Assembly (NCBI GenBank): GCA_002914805.1
Contig: JXTB01000342.1
Coordinates: forward strand, 1-64,000
Direction of reading: 5' to 3'
Length of the DNA stretch: 64,000 bases
Origin: Parasponia andersonii
Lineage: Eukaryota > Streptophyta > Magnoliopsida > Rosales > Cannabaceae
Of this stretch, positions 37,254 through 48,780 are shown piece by piece. The translations under genes were made by a program, and so were the position numbers. The notes under the pieces are model-generated. The model had not been told where the DNA came from, ran no database searches, and saw nothing but the letters and a program-made list of their open reading frames with translations. The stretch's first letter is position 1; every line of letters begins with the position of its first letter.

Positions 37254-37966
37254 ATGAGTGTTTTGCCTCTATTTTACATTTTTAGGAATTTTTTTCAGAA
37301 TTACATTTCTAAAAGTTCCAGAGAAGCTAAAAGACCAAAATACTTCGAAAAGAATAAAACAGACACAAATTCTGTAACTAGCAGTCACAAATCAAGGTTA
37401 TATAGTTTAAAATTATGACTAATGAATTATGTGACTATTGGTATCACGTACAAGGCTACTAATAGAGAAAATATCTTGGTTTTTCTTGTAAAATTATATT
37501 TATATTAGATAAATATTACTAAGCCATTATTAGCCAATAGGGTTTTCCTTTTATAAGGCTAACACAAATTTTATAAATATAAGTCACAAATTACGATAAC
37601 ATATTAAAATTATACAAATTACGGTAAAATAATCTCACAATGCTTGTAATAATGTAAAATATACTGCGATCTTGAACCCCAAAATTGCAACCACGAGTCA
37701 CAAATCGTGATTACTTCTAATTACGAAGTTAGCAATAATGGAAAACAAAATTTTTTTAAAAAAAAAGTTTAGAAAACAAAATTGAGATCACAAACTATCA
37801 AAAAATTGTGACAGATGATCACATCTTTTGATATTTCAGAAGAGCATTTTCGGAATAAGTATTTTTTTCTCTCTCCAAAAACTGCTATAAATATAAATTT
37901 TTACTTCTACAAAAGTAATTCTGAAAAATACCCCTAAAATAGTAAAGTGGAGCTAAAAGACTCCTA
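37254..37966. mobile_element. 0.7-kb nonautonomous DNA element with about 60-bp inverted repeats
   Basis: The left arm (from about 37254: GAGTGTTTTGCCTCTATTTT, then TTTTAGG and TTTTTTCAGAATTACATTT) is matched by the reverse complement of the right arm (GAGTCTTTTAGCTCCACTTT, then TTTTAGG and TTTTTCAGAATTACTTTTG). Between them are repeated phrases of the type AGTCACAAATC and ACAAATTACG. There is no coding frame. Target duplication and superfamily were not resolved. Confidence 0.55.
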
Positions 37967-38440
37967 ATCTCTATAATTTCCCAATTTAGAAATTAGATCT
38001 TTAGCCAGACCCTTGTCTGGTTTGGTTAGATTACCTAAAAGTAGCTCATCCAGGCCCAAAATCTCAAAACTATGTACTCAATCAGTCAGTTTTGATCTTT
38101 GGCATGCAATTTTAGGCAACACTACCAATAAGCACTGAAGAAACCACAAAAGTAATTCTTATGCTGTAAATGTATTCAGTCATTTCATTAAGTAAATTTT
38201 TACTTCTTTTCTTTGCCAATATTAATGGCCTGATACATTTGCTTTCAACTTTCTATAATTTATATGCTTTTGAATTTCAGTATATAACTACATCCGTAAT
38301 TTCCAATAAAATTTAGCTTGACCACCTCAAACCTCCTCCAAGAAACCTTACTAGAGAGCACTCTACAGCTTCTTTACCCTATTTGGTATGCTATATAAAT
38401 CAATTATTGATGTTTTATATGCCTATAGGCAAGCCAGTCA

Positions 38441-41094
38441 TCAGAGTTCAGTGTGGAGAATATCCTGTCTTTCCGGCTCTGCAAGGTTAGCATCATCACT
38501 CTGATCGATTAGTAGATGGTCCTTGTCATGGGAGCTAAGGCAGTCAGCCGAAGGATGGACAGTTCCATATCCAAAGCCTTGAGCAGAGTTGCAATAGGTC
38601 TCCACTGTGCCATCTTTCTTCTCTAAGTTGATGTTACTCAGCACTATGTTGCTGCATGGAACTGTGTCACTGCACGCGAATTTCATGGCCTTTTCGCTCT
38701 TTGTAGTTCCACTTATGTTCTTGTATACGATCTTGGTTATGTTCACTGCCGATGTCTGGCAATCAAGAAAAAACAAGAAACAGCTTGAATTTTATTATGA
38801 GAACTTGAATGCAAAATTTGGTTATGATATGGTGGAAAGAAACTTGAAGGACACCTGGTTTTCACAACTTTTTGGAGAATCACAGTAGAACTGATCGATG
38901 ATAATGGGGTTGGCTACATCTTCCATCTTCACATTTTGGAAACGAACGCCTTGAACATAACCAGAGCCTCCCTGAAAGAGTACACACCAAGAACAAACAC
39001 AAATAAGAGTTTTTGTCTTTTCAAAACAATAAGAAAAATGTGTTCAAGTAGTAGTCGTAAAACCTGCCAAGTCTTGATCCTGACACCATTGGTAGTTTCC
39101 TTGAGGACTGCCGTATCCAAGACCACTTGAGTAACTATGCCTATGGAATTGTCCTTTCCAAGACTTCCAATGCTATTTCACGGAATTTTGCACCAAAACA
39201 GATGATGGAGTTTTAAAATTTAAGTTTCATTAGTTTGCACCTTGTATATGGGCTATCATCTTGCGCCTAGAAGTGTTTCTTTTGTAAGGAAGTCAAGGGT
39301 AGAATAAAGAAATAATTTCCAAGTAGATGATACCTTATTCCATGTCCCGGTCCACAATAGATCCTCTTCATCTTGATGTTGGAGCTAGCATTGACAATTG
39401 AGACACAATCATCTCCTGAAAATCATATGCAAAAACCACCAGGAAACACTATTGGGTCAGCGCACTTACATGGTATACGAGTTGGAAGGAAAAAAAAAAA
39501 GAAAGAAAAGGAAGAAGAAGAACGAAAGATATTAACAAGCTTCGGAGACCTGTTCCAATTTTGCATTCTTGGAGTACCACATTAGTTGATTGAGTGATAT
39601 GGATTCCATCAGTGTTGGGACTGTCTCCTGGAGCAGATACTTGTACTCCAGTAACTCGGACAGAATCGGACCGAGAAATGACAAAATGCATCTGTTGGCT
39701 GTTCTGTATAGTGAGGCCTTTTACCTTTATAGCTGAGCTTGAATCTATAGTTAATGCCTGCAATGAAACCCCAAATTTCTTTGTTCATTATCACTTCATT
39801 CATCATTGAATCTACATGCATCTAAGGGAAAGATCCTTACTGTTGGTGCCCCTTTGCAAGGCTGTATAAAAAGAAAGGGAGCTAGTGTTAGTGTTTGTCT
39901 GCAGAATTAAAGTACTCGGATACAAAAGAATCTATTAAGATCTGATTAAGAACTTCACGCATTATTATGTCTTCATGCATCATTGAATCTACCATTGTAA
40001 ACAACAAAATATCCTTACATTTGTCTTGTTCTTCTTGCAGGATGCTGCCCACCATTTGCTACCCGAGCCATCAATAACTCCGTGACCTTGGAATAGGACT
40101 CCCTCCAGTTTGGAGAAATCAAGCCATATCCGCGCAAACTTCGGATTCCAGTTGTTCGTTTCATTTGGCGCCACAATCGTTCCGTCAATCTGTATCAGCA
40201 GAACAAAGTATTGTCACCACAACTATGAGAAGCAGGATGTTGCAAAGACTTCAAGCTGTATAGATAAATTAATCTAAGTGGTTTTAGATTTAATTTGGAA
40301 GTGAAACTCATTGCATATTTTACCTGAACAACTAACTTTTCTGCACATGGCCCCTGAAATTTTGTTGCATTGACTAGATAACGTCGATCTTGAGGTACTA
40401 GAAGGACTGCTTTCGGCGTAGAGCAGGCAGTATCCCATGCTTTTTGGAAAGCCTAATACAAGAACACAGAAGAATCAATGTAAATGATTGTTTTCCCATT
40501 ATGAAAAAAAGTGATAAAAGTAGTGTCGCAACATTGAGATTGATTGAATAGTGATAGATTTCACATTTCCAGAATCGGCATACTACTTGAGACTGATTGC
40601 ATAATGATACGTTTCACATTTTTAGAATCGGCGAGTTTGAACTTCCGCTAAATCATCAAAATTTATCTTTCGTAATGAGTGACCTTTCACCAAATACCCC
40701 AGTAATAATGTTGGTTCTTTTTGCCAAGTTACTTCACTAATCTTCACAATTTTAGCATTTAAAGGTAGTGTAAAGAGTTAAATGTTTGTTCAACAACTTA
40801 AAGTGCACTTGAACAAAATAAAATATCGAAATACAGGTAAATAATGTAGTTCACCTGGGTATCATCAGAAATTCCGTCTCCAATAGCGCCAAAGCTATCT
40901 ACGTTCACAAGAACTTTGCCACCACGTTCACTTGTCCATGAAGGGATCTCGAAGAAGTCGAAATCATTATCGTCTTCTATGTCCAGGCTTTCTAGCTCAT
41001 CAAGCATGGCAATGTCATCATATACCATGTTTCCTGCCACCCCATAAGACCCTATCAACAAACCAAGAATAGAAAGCATGAAGAACTTATCCAT
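38441..41094 (-). CDS. Polygalacturonase, GH28, QRT2/ADPG-like layout (463 aa, 9 exons)
   Basis: A secreted pectin-degrading enzyme. Exons: 40855-41094, 40324-40452, 40019-40189, 39841-39861, 39550-39757, 39334-39415, 39064-39172, 38855-38971, 38441-38755; 1392 nt in phase. Signal peptide (FFMLSILGLLIGSYGVAG), an acidic stretch (DELESLDIEDDNDFDFFEI), then GH28: [57 protein letters not shown] and NGVRIKTW. All catalytic signatures are intact. Exon 4 is only 21 nt and encodes PCKGAPT. The exon pattern and the short acidic propeptide-like region resemble the abscission/dehiscence clade (ADPG1/ADPG2/QRT2); that placement is inference. The ATG before the signal peptide was chosen; an in-frame ATG at 41187 would add 31 polar residues. 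Confidence 0.92.
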
Positions 41095-41836
41095 GTTTTT
41101 TTTTTGGTCTGTCTTGACTGCTTTGCTAGACTGCTTTTGATTGATCTGCATAAAATCTAATGAAACAATAGATAATAATTTATACATGCGGATTAGTTTT
41201 GGAAATGAAGGGTCTTATGGACTATATGGCTTGGCTTGGAAGTAGATAAAGATGTACATTTTCTACATGTCCACACTTAAAGTACAAGGGAAATTGTTTT
41301 TAAGTTCGTTGCTTTACTCTTCAACCAGTGAAACAAAAATGCACCAGCAATAGTGTTCATGGGTCCTGTCTGTTGTCCTCTCTCCCTATGAGAAACAATG
41401 CAAGTTGCAACACATCGTAGAGAACGGGTTTTATATCATGTATATTGAATAAAGATGTACAGTTACAACATGTAGTACTAGAAAGTAATAAGGAATTTCG
41501 TAAAAACTTTTTGAGGGTTATATAAGCACCCAGAAAAAAAAAAAAAAAAAAAAAAAAAGCAAAGAGGTCAATCGGTTAGTTAGACCAAACGGCAACATAA
41601 AACGCAGATCATATTTATTTACCGCATGCACGCCATATGCTTCAACCGACCAAAGAAGGAAAAAGAAACTCCTTTTTTTTTTTTTAAATAAAAAAGAGTA
41701 AAATTAGAAAGTCAAGGAAACACTGTTTCTTAATCAAAGTTATGCACAAGAGGGTAAACTAGAATGAATCTTTCGGCTCGGGAAAAATAGCTCAAACATC
41801 CCGATATATTAAGCTCAAGATGCTGACATCAAGACA
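41095..41836. other. Intergenic: promoter of polygalacturonase 2 and 3' side of the PPR gene
   Basis: No gene. Includes a poly-A run at about 41529-41558 and a poly-T run near 41672-41685. It would contain the polygalacturonase 2 leader and promoter, but no clear TATA box was identified. Confidence 0.6.
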
Positions 41837-43870
41837 TCAACAATGACTGCTGGTCTGGATCAAACTGTGACCAATCTCTCTTGTTAACCTCCTCGCCATT
41901 GCCGGCTCTCTAATTTGGATTGAAGTTGAAAATTCCCCAATTTCGGAGTAGAAGTTTGAGACTTGCAAACAAATAGCAGGATTCTCTGGCTCAAGTTCCA
42001 TCAAGACTTCTGCTGCTCGTCTTCCCAGAAGTTCATTCTTATATGCCTTGCAACTTCTCAGAAACGAGCTCCACATCATAGAGTCTCCCCTTGGCGCCTT
42101 CTTCAACAACTCTTCGGCTTCGTCTATCAAGCCTGCGCGGCCTAAAAGATCAACCATACAAGAATAATGCTGCCGATCTGGGCAAATACCGTATAAAGTT
42201 TTCATTGAATCAAATAACATCTTTCCTTCTTTCACCAACCCAGAATGGTTGCACCCTGTTAATACACACAAAAATGTCACTTTATCAGGTTTCAGACCCT
42301 TTTGGATCATTGCTTGGAACAAACGAAGACTTTCACTTCCCATTCCATTCTGGGCATATCCATTTATGATCGATGTAAAACATATGACATTCGGTGAAGG
42401 AAGCTCTTCAAAAACCATCCGAGAGTAACGGACTTGACCACATTTTGAATATGCATCAATCAGAGAACAGGAAACCGCAATATCAGATTCAAGTCCTAAT
42501 TTGACCGCACAAGAATGCACCACTTTGAAGCTCGCTAAGCTTGTCAAAGCAGAGACTGATAAAGCTTTCAGGGTTGTGGAGAGAGTCACTTCGTCAAGCC
42601 CAATACACTCATCAGCCATCAAACCAAACAACTCAACCACGTCTCCTATACAACCACAATACAACAAAGATGTCATTAACGAGTTACAACACTCCAGAGT
42701 TTTCTCTTCAACACTTTCATATATCGCGACTGATCTCTCTATGTCACCGCATTTCCCATACATATTTATCAAAGCAGATTGAATATGAATACTCCCACAA
42801 TCAAATCCTAATTTCACTGCAAAAGAGTGTATCTGCTTCCCCAATCCAACATTCTTGGTCCCACTAGCTAAATTCAATAGTCCCACGAGTGAACGGATCG
42901 ATGGTCTATTTCCCCAATACTGCATTCCAGAAAATACTTGAAGAGCATCAATTAGTAACCCGTGATTCGCATAGACCCACACAACTGAGTTCCACGAAAT
43001 CACATCTTTTGAAGGTATGTATTCAAAGGCTCTTCTTGCATCAATCAAGCTCTCACAAGCAGAGTATAAATCCACCAAGGCATTGGCCACAAATACATTC
43101 AACTGTACACAACCAAGCTTGATAGCATGACAATGTAGCTGCTTTCCTTCGTCAAAAGACCCTCCATTACAACAACCACGAATCAAATAACAGAGAGTGA
43201 GCCCATTGGATTCCAAACCGGCCCCTTTCATCCTAGAGTACAATTCAAACATCTTCTCCACTGGACCCACTTCACAGAGCCCACGTAGCACCACATTCCA
43301 AGTAGCTAAATTTCGTTCCGGCAATTCATCAAACATCTTTAAACCAACATTTTCAAGTCTCACACGCATATAAATATTAATAAGGGAGCTTCTCACAAAC
43401 AAGTTCGATCCAAATCCAAGCAAAACAACTCTACAGTGAACTTGAGTCCCTTCCCCATAAAGCCCAGCATCGGCACATATACCCAATACGGAAGAAAACG
43501 TTGACGCGCTTTCTCTAATTCCTTGAGAAACAATTTTAGCATAAAACTGAAAACCCTCTTTTCGTAGTCCATACTGGCGGTACCCGGAAATTAACAAGTT
43601 ACAGGAAACAACATCGTAAAGCGGCATTTCATCGAACAATTTGAGTGCAGAGCCAAGATCCCCAGATTTGATGAAGTTGTCAATACCTCTGTTCTTGGAA
43701 AAAACGTTGTCATTATCGTTGTCTTGACAGTAGGATTCTAAACTCAGGGAGGAGGTTGCTAAAGCTCTAGACGTGTCGTATTTCAGTACAAACGTCGTTT
43801 TCCTCCGTACGAGGGACAGTACCTTAAGACTTCGTCCTACCCAGGTGCCATTCTGAGCTAAAATAGACAT
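41837..43870 (-). CDS. PLS-class pentatricopeptide repeat protein with E domain (677 aa, intronless)
   Basis: PLS-class PPR proteins bind organelle transcripts base by base and usually specify C-to-U editing sites. The frame is open from ATG to stop with no intron, as usual for the family. An N-terminal stretch of about 60 residues rich in Ser, Leu, Arg and Lys fits a mitochondrial or plastid targeting peptide. Repeats then run from about residue 65 to 580, with typical phrases: LFDEMPLYDVVSCNLLISGY, NVFVANALVDLYSAC, DVISWNSVVWVYANHG, GLKPDKVTFLCVLTGCNHSG and YSCMVDLLGRAGLIDEAEEL. An E domain (MMWSSFLRSCK, EVLMELEPENPA) ends the protein; there is no DYW deaminase, so editing would need a partner in trans. 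I do not recognise the specific orthologue or target. Confidence 0.93.
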   Translation of the reverse strand: MSILAQNGTWVGRSLKVLSLVRRKTTFVLKYDTSRALATSSLSLESYCQDNDNDNVFSKNRGIDNFIKSGDLGSALKLFDEMPLYDVVSCNLLISGYRQYGLRKEGFQFYAKIVSQGIRESASTFSSVLGICADAGLYGEGTQVHCRVVLLGFGSNLFVRSSLINIYMRVRLENVGLKMFDELPERNLATWNVVLRGLCEVGPVEKMFELYSRMKGAGLESNGLTLCYLIRGCCNGGSFDEGKQLHCHAIKLGCVQLNVFVANALVDLYSACESLIDARRAFEYIPSKDVISWNSVVWVYANHGLLIDALQVFSGMQYWGNRPSIRSLVGLLNLASGTKNVGLGKQIHSFAVKLGFDCGSIHIQSALINMYGKCGDIERSVAIYESVEEKTLECCNSLMTSLLYCGCIGDVVELFGLMADECIGLDEVTLSTTLKALSVSALTSLASFKVVHSCAVKLGLESDIAVSCSLIDAYSKCGQVRYSRMVFEELPSPNVICFTSIINGYAQNGMGSESLRLFQAMIQKGLKPDKVTFLCVLTGCNHSGLVKEGKMLFDSMKTLYGICPDRQHYSCMVDLLGRAGLIDEAEELLKKAPRGDSMMWSSFLRSCKAYKNELLGRRAAEVLMELEPENPAICLQVSNFYSEIGEFSTSIQIREPAMARRLTREIGHSLIQTSSHC

Positions 43871-44461
43871 CGGATGAGGAAACCTCGGATAAAGCCTCCA
43901 AACTGAAATTGTCCAATGCCCACCAACTTAAGTTATTTGATTTTTTTTTTTTTAAATTATTACTCTTATTTTATTTTAAATTTGAAAATTTGAAGATAAT
44001 TGATTCTGGGAGTCTACCATTAACGATAAAATCTGGTTTTACACGCAATTATTTGTGGTCTTGCTTGTTGAGAACGGTGGTTTTCAGTTTAAGACAGTAT
44101 GTAATGAAATCTTAAAGAAATAAGAGAACGCATCCCACTTTGCTTAGCTTCCAAGCTTCCACATAATACAGAGAAAATCACAATTTGATTGCCCAACATA
44201 TGGCAACATTTATGTATTTCAGGTAAAGCATACTCATAACTGTTAAAAGCAAATTGTGATCAAAGAAATTGAAAGAGAATAAATCATTCCACAAACACTT
44301 CCAAAGCAAGGAGAGTTATACCCCTGTGACCAAAAACCAAACAGCAAACCATAAAGTTCATATGGTTTAGATCTTACAAATAAATTGATATTGACACGAC
44401 GGATTGGCATTTATCAGCAGGTGACGAGTACGAAAATTTGAACGCCTGGGATTAAGTAGCA
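43871..44461. other. Intergenic between the PPR gene and pyroglutamyl peptidase
   Basis: Short AT-rich interval holding the PPR promoter (minus strand) and the 3' UTR of the peptidase. No TATA box or other site stands out. Confidence 0.6.
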
Positions 44462-46604
44462 TCAACATGTTGCAGCAATAGCCTCCAAGAGGTTTACTGC
44501 AAAACCCATCTGGGTTTCTTCATCAATTTTTGAGAAAAGGGGCACATGGACAAACAAGGATTTGTGACCCTTCTCTTCTGCAAACCGGAGAGAATGGTAG
44601 TATACGTAATTGCACACGAAGCGTCCTGCATCATCTGATAACGTCACGTCATACCCTTTCTTCTTCGAGAACTTCTGGATTGCCTCAATGGGGCAGCAAG
44701 TCTTTATTGAAAAGATGAAACTGAAAAGTTAGTGCACGGAACTAGTGAATGTGAAAGAGAAGATAAGCGAAAGAAATCAAGAATCCCTGGATGGCAACAT
44801 TTATTGACTATAATGCCCAGTGCATTCAAAGATAAAACAATGTATTATGTTCATATAAATGCAAGCAATACAGCTTGGGAAAATGACTCGCACAGGTCAT
44901 GAATAGCATGCGACTGTTTTATAGTGATTCATCTATTTCGTTCTGGTTCATTTGAAGTTCTTGGAAACTTCCTCACATGTTGGATTCAGGCTTTATCACT
45001 CTGAAAGAAGATGAATTTTGTTTAATTTCATACTTTTTAAAGAAGTCAATAATCAAACAAATAAGTTGGCTTCTTTTCGTGTTCTTAAAAGGAATGGCGA
45101 GTTCAACTCCACGATCCTTATGGCCTTTTACCGATAGGGATCTGATTGGTTTACCTTGCTATAGGTGTAGATGATTTAGTTGTTCGTTGAACTTCTTTCC
45201 TTATTTCTAATAATTTGCCTTGAAGAGGTGCCCTTTCGTCCTAATAGAAACGCGCACACACACACACACACACACAGACATATAATGAATATACACATTA
45301 TAATACCTCTCTTGCATGAGAAGTTCCTCCATCTTCAGAGACTATAGGTACTTGCTGGAAAAGGAAAAAGATGTTTTTTTTTAGAAAAAGAAGGAAATAG
45401 AAATCAGTATAGTAAGGCAGTTCAAATTGAAGTCCTAGCAAAATCCCATGATTTGGATCTACTTGTTCTTTCATTTGAAGGAAAAGAAGAAGAAAGTATC
45501 GAAGAACAGCATAACATGGATTAATAAAACTACAAGGACGAAACACGTCCACCTGAGGTTGCCATCCTAACTCATCTGGACAACGGAAAGTGGCTTCATT
45601 AACTGCTTGCCGTTCAATGGCGAACTTTGCCGCCCCACCATTCACTCCCAAGTGAAGCTGAGGAAGCAATGAAGGCAAAGTCCATTAAATTACCAAAAGC
45701 TCAATCCAGAAAACGATGGAGAGCACCTCTAACATATGCTTCTCCATAGTTAAAAATGTTTGCGAACCGGGCCAAAATTATCAAGAAAAGAAGCCCTCAG
45801 ACATCATCCTTCTTCTTTAACATAACTCAGCAATACAACTCAACATAACTTCGCAATACAAGTAACCAAGTGATACTGAAGTATTATGCATTCATATTCA
45901 GCCAATCAAGCCATTATATTACACAACTCATGCTACAAAACTGCCAAACTGAACCGTGAGAGTCCGGTGGAACAGGAGTATAGCAAGCAACAAAGCAATC
46001 AAAAACCAAGCTCACGTGGTTAATAATAATGACAAAAGACTAACAAGGACTACATGATGATCAATTGATTCTTGGAGAAAATTACACACCATCTTAAATT
46101 GCTATGTTTGTAGAAACAAGAAATTCAACTTTGAAATCCTCACAGGTTTCATAAGTTCATTACTATAGAAGAATGCAGTGCAAATTAACCATTATGATGT
46201 TGTCTAAAGCATTCAAAAAACTCCTCTAAACCATTTTAAAACCATCTAAATCCCAATATTTATACAACTAACTACATGCAACTCTTATTTGCCATGACAC
46301 ACACTCCTTAAGGGTCACAAATGAACTTCGTAAGTTTTTGAGAATGGAAACTGACCCAAACAACTTGTTCATTGCCTTTTACAACACCCGAATCGATTGT
46401 ATTGCGAAGCATAGGCAAGGCACCATCTCCAGCAGTTTCAAGAACAGTACAACTCCCAAGAGTGACACCAGCAGGCAGGCCTCTGCTCTCAACAACATCC
46501 TTGAGTTTATTAACAATAGTTTCAGTGGGATTTTCAGGAACCCCATGAAACTTTTTGAACCCAGTTACATGAATCACAACAGCCTTTGGCCCTTCAGACC
46601 CCAT
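44462..46604 (-). CDS. Pyroglutamyl peptidase I (pyrrolidone-carboxylate peptidase, C15; 213 aa, 4 exons)
   Basis: A cytosolic cysteine peptidase that removes N-terminal pyroglutamate from peptides. Exons: 46356-46604, 45553-45657, 45307-45354, 44462-44701; 642 nt in phase. The length matches the family (about 215 aa). Motifs: VTGFKKFHGVPENPTE near the N-terminus, LHLGVNGGA, IERQAVNEATFRCPD (the glutamate region), then DAGRFVCNYVYYHSL with the nucleophilic Cys and LFVHVPLFSK with the catalytic His. The start is the first in-frame ATG and gives the usual short cytosolic N-terminus; the open frame upstream lacks an ATG. No signal peptide is seen. The triad residues are all present, so it should be active. 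Confidence 0.93.
45254..45276. repeat. (CA)n microsatellite in pyroglutamyl peptidase intron 3
   Basis: About 11 CA units, in the intron between exons 3 and 4. Confidence 0.9.
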
Positions 46605-47013
46605 TTCCTCGTTTTGAACACGAATACAGTTCCCAATTTTCGATGATTTTTTTCTTCTTTCTTTTTTAAGGCTAAAGCTGAGTGAGTCCACACAACCCCT
46701 TAGAAACAGAAACTTCACATATCAAAATAAGTTAATCAAAAACCTTCAAAAACCCATGTTCGAATTAAACAGGGCAATTTAAAAAAAAAAAAAAAGGATT
46801 CAAACCTGGGAAAATTATATGAAAAGGAATTACATATAAAGAAAAAAATCCTTATCAAAACTAATCGAACAAACCTCTCAGAGCGTTACTGAGTAAGTAA
46901 TCAAAGTTGGGTTTCTAATAATGAAACAGAATCTAATCCAACTGTAGTCTATATGGAAAAGAAAGAAAATTAAAATTTTTTTAAAAAAAAGAATTAAATC
47001 ACAAGGTTTTTTA

Positions 47014-47044
<31 letters not shown>

Positions 47045-48634
47045 TCTTCTAGAGTACATGAATGGAATGCATCGGATATTGAAATGGAAAAATACCTTAA
47101 AAAAAATGAAATCACGAGTGGAAGGATCACATTCAAGGAGCCGTCTTGAGAAGTGGTACAAACTCAACTAAGGGAGCTTGATCTAACTTTTGGTCTTTTA
47201 ATTAGCTGCCCTAATTAATGCCATTAGGTACAGGATTTATACTACGAAAGTGCCCCACAAAAATCCGGTGTTTTCAAATTTAATTTATTTATTATTTTTA
47301 TTGTTTGTGGTCAGATGAGATTAAAACCTCGTCTCTTGTCTTTTTAAATTCCAACGAAGCAGGTCACATGATAAGCACGTGCTCTTTAAGGTTAATTCAG
47401 AAACAGACACTAACGGTGTAGTGAATCTGCACTCTTTGCAATCTTTGTATTTAAATGCCAAAATTAAACGAGGGAAGCCAAATAAAACTAGTTTAGATGA
47501 TCTAAAATTTTAGGAACAAGTGTGTGAATTTAGGAGTCAGGATTCAAATTTTAGCATTGTTTGTAATATTTTTTTTTAAATTTATAATAAATGATAGTAT
47601 TAGTTAAGTCTTATTTTTTTTAAAAAAAAAAAAAACCAAAATTAAAAGTTCGAGGACCAATATAAACGGATAATACAACTCAACTCTTATAAAAGAGAGG
47701 GAGAGAGAGAGAGAGAGAGCAGAGACTTCAGTCTCAGGTGATATTTTGCTTAAAACAAAAAAGGAGTGGTGTTGACAGGTCTAAGCTTTGTCAGGAAGAG
47801 AATGCTACGAATCTGGAGGTGGAAGAGTTGAGCAATCCATCTCCTTTCTCCAAAAATCGACCCACATCTGAGTTTATTATCTTTGGTAGGGAGAAAATTG
47901 GTCATTTTCATGGTCTAGTTTGACATGCAAACATGAAAAAAGAATGAAAGTTTTTTTTTTTTTTTTTTTTTTCCCCTTCTTCGTACATTCTCCTTGAAAT
48001 TTCCATTTGGGCAAGAAGGGATCTGTTGTGGACATCGGTCATCACCACAAATTTCCTTTAATAAAGTGGACCCTTTATAGTAGACTTGTCAATTTTTCTA
48101 TATTTTTTCCTTTTTGTTTTTTGAAGTAAATATTGGTTACAAAGACGAGTACAGCGGGAAAAAGGACTCATAATCTACAAAAAATTTTAGATTAATATAA
48201 TAATCCCTTGTTGCTGGCTGATACCTAGTTAAGATGCATGTATTTGCTGACTTTTTTCAACCTTGATATGCTTGATTTTTAATGTATGAACGGAGTACTT
48301 TCTGGTCTCGTTTTGTTTTGTGTGACTGGATTGATTGAGCTCCTAGAATTATGTTTTACTTTTTCTTTTTTATTTATTTTTTTTTTTTGTAGTGCTTTTA
48401 ACAAATTTTTCTCCTCTGGTATCAGCAGTATTTGCAAATAGTCCTCGTTAGAATATAAATAGTGGTGTTTGACAAAATTAAAAGGTCCAAAACGACAATA
48501 TACCAAACTTATCATAGTTGTATATAATACTGTTTATAATATTTTATTTATTTATTGTTACAGAGTAAACGAAGGCAGATAGCGAAAATAGAATTTAATT
48601 GTTTCTAGTATAATATTCTCGCCGAAAATTGATC
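46605..48634. other. Divergent intergenic region between pyroglutamyl peptidase and DRM
   Basis: The two genes point away from each other, so both promoters and the unresolved DRM 5' exon(s) must lie here. It contains (TTTTA)n at about 47006-47041, a (GA)n tract at 47694-47719 that could sit in a leader, and a poly-T run at about 47950-47971. An open stretch at 47738-47923 lacks an ATG and resembles no known protein. No sequence for the expected acidic DRM N-terminus was found. Confidence 0.5.
47694..47719. repeat. (GA)n tract upstream of DRM
   Basis: About 12 GA units, common in plant core promoters and leaders; possibly part of the DRM 5' region. Confidence 0.85.
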
Positions 48635-48748
48635 ATGTCCCCTTTCGAGGTAATAGCTTCGTTATTATTTATATATTATTGTTTTTTTTAGGTGAAAGAA
48701 CTTATTTATTATTATTTATTTATTTTTTAATATGTTGTAATTTTGTCT

Positions 48749-48780
<32 letters not shown>

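Larger units (their letters stand above)
29327..38440. other. 9-kb gene-poor interval between the two polygalacturonases
   Basis: No protein-coding gene is supported on either strand; the longest open frame (133 codons from 31616, plus) is low-complexity and unlike any family. It contains an ACACGTGAG G-box/ABRE-like site near 30260, an (AT)n tract at 35620-35651, poly-T runs including one with an N at 32344, and an inverted-repeat element at 37254-37966. The left about 1 kb is the polygalacturonase 1 promoter region and the last few hundred bases include the 3' UTR of polygalacturonase 2. Confidence 0.6.

Noticed and set aside
41095..41187. Upstream in-frame ATG of polygalacturonase 2 as the true start
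   Set aside because: It would place 31 polar residues before the signal peptide; the downstream ATG gives a normal secreted N-terminus.
47738..47923. 61-codon frame as the missing DRM first exon
   Set aside because: It begins with GTG, has no similarity to the acidic DRM N-terminus, and no donor joins it in phase convincingly.
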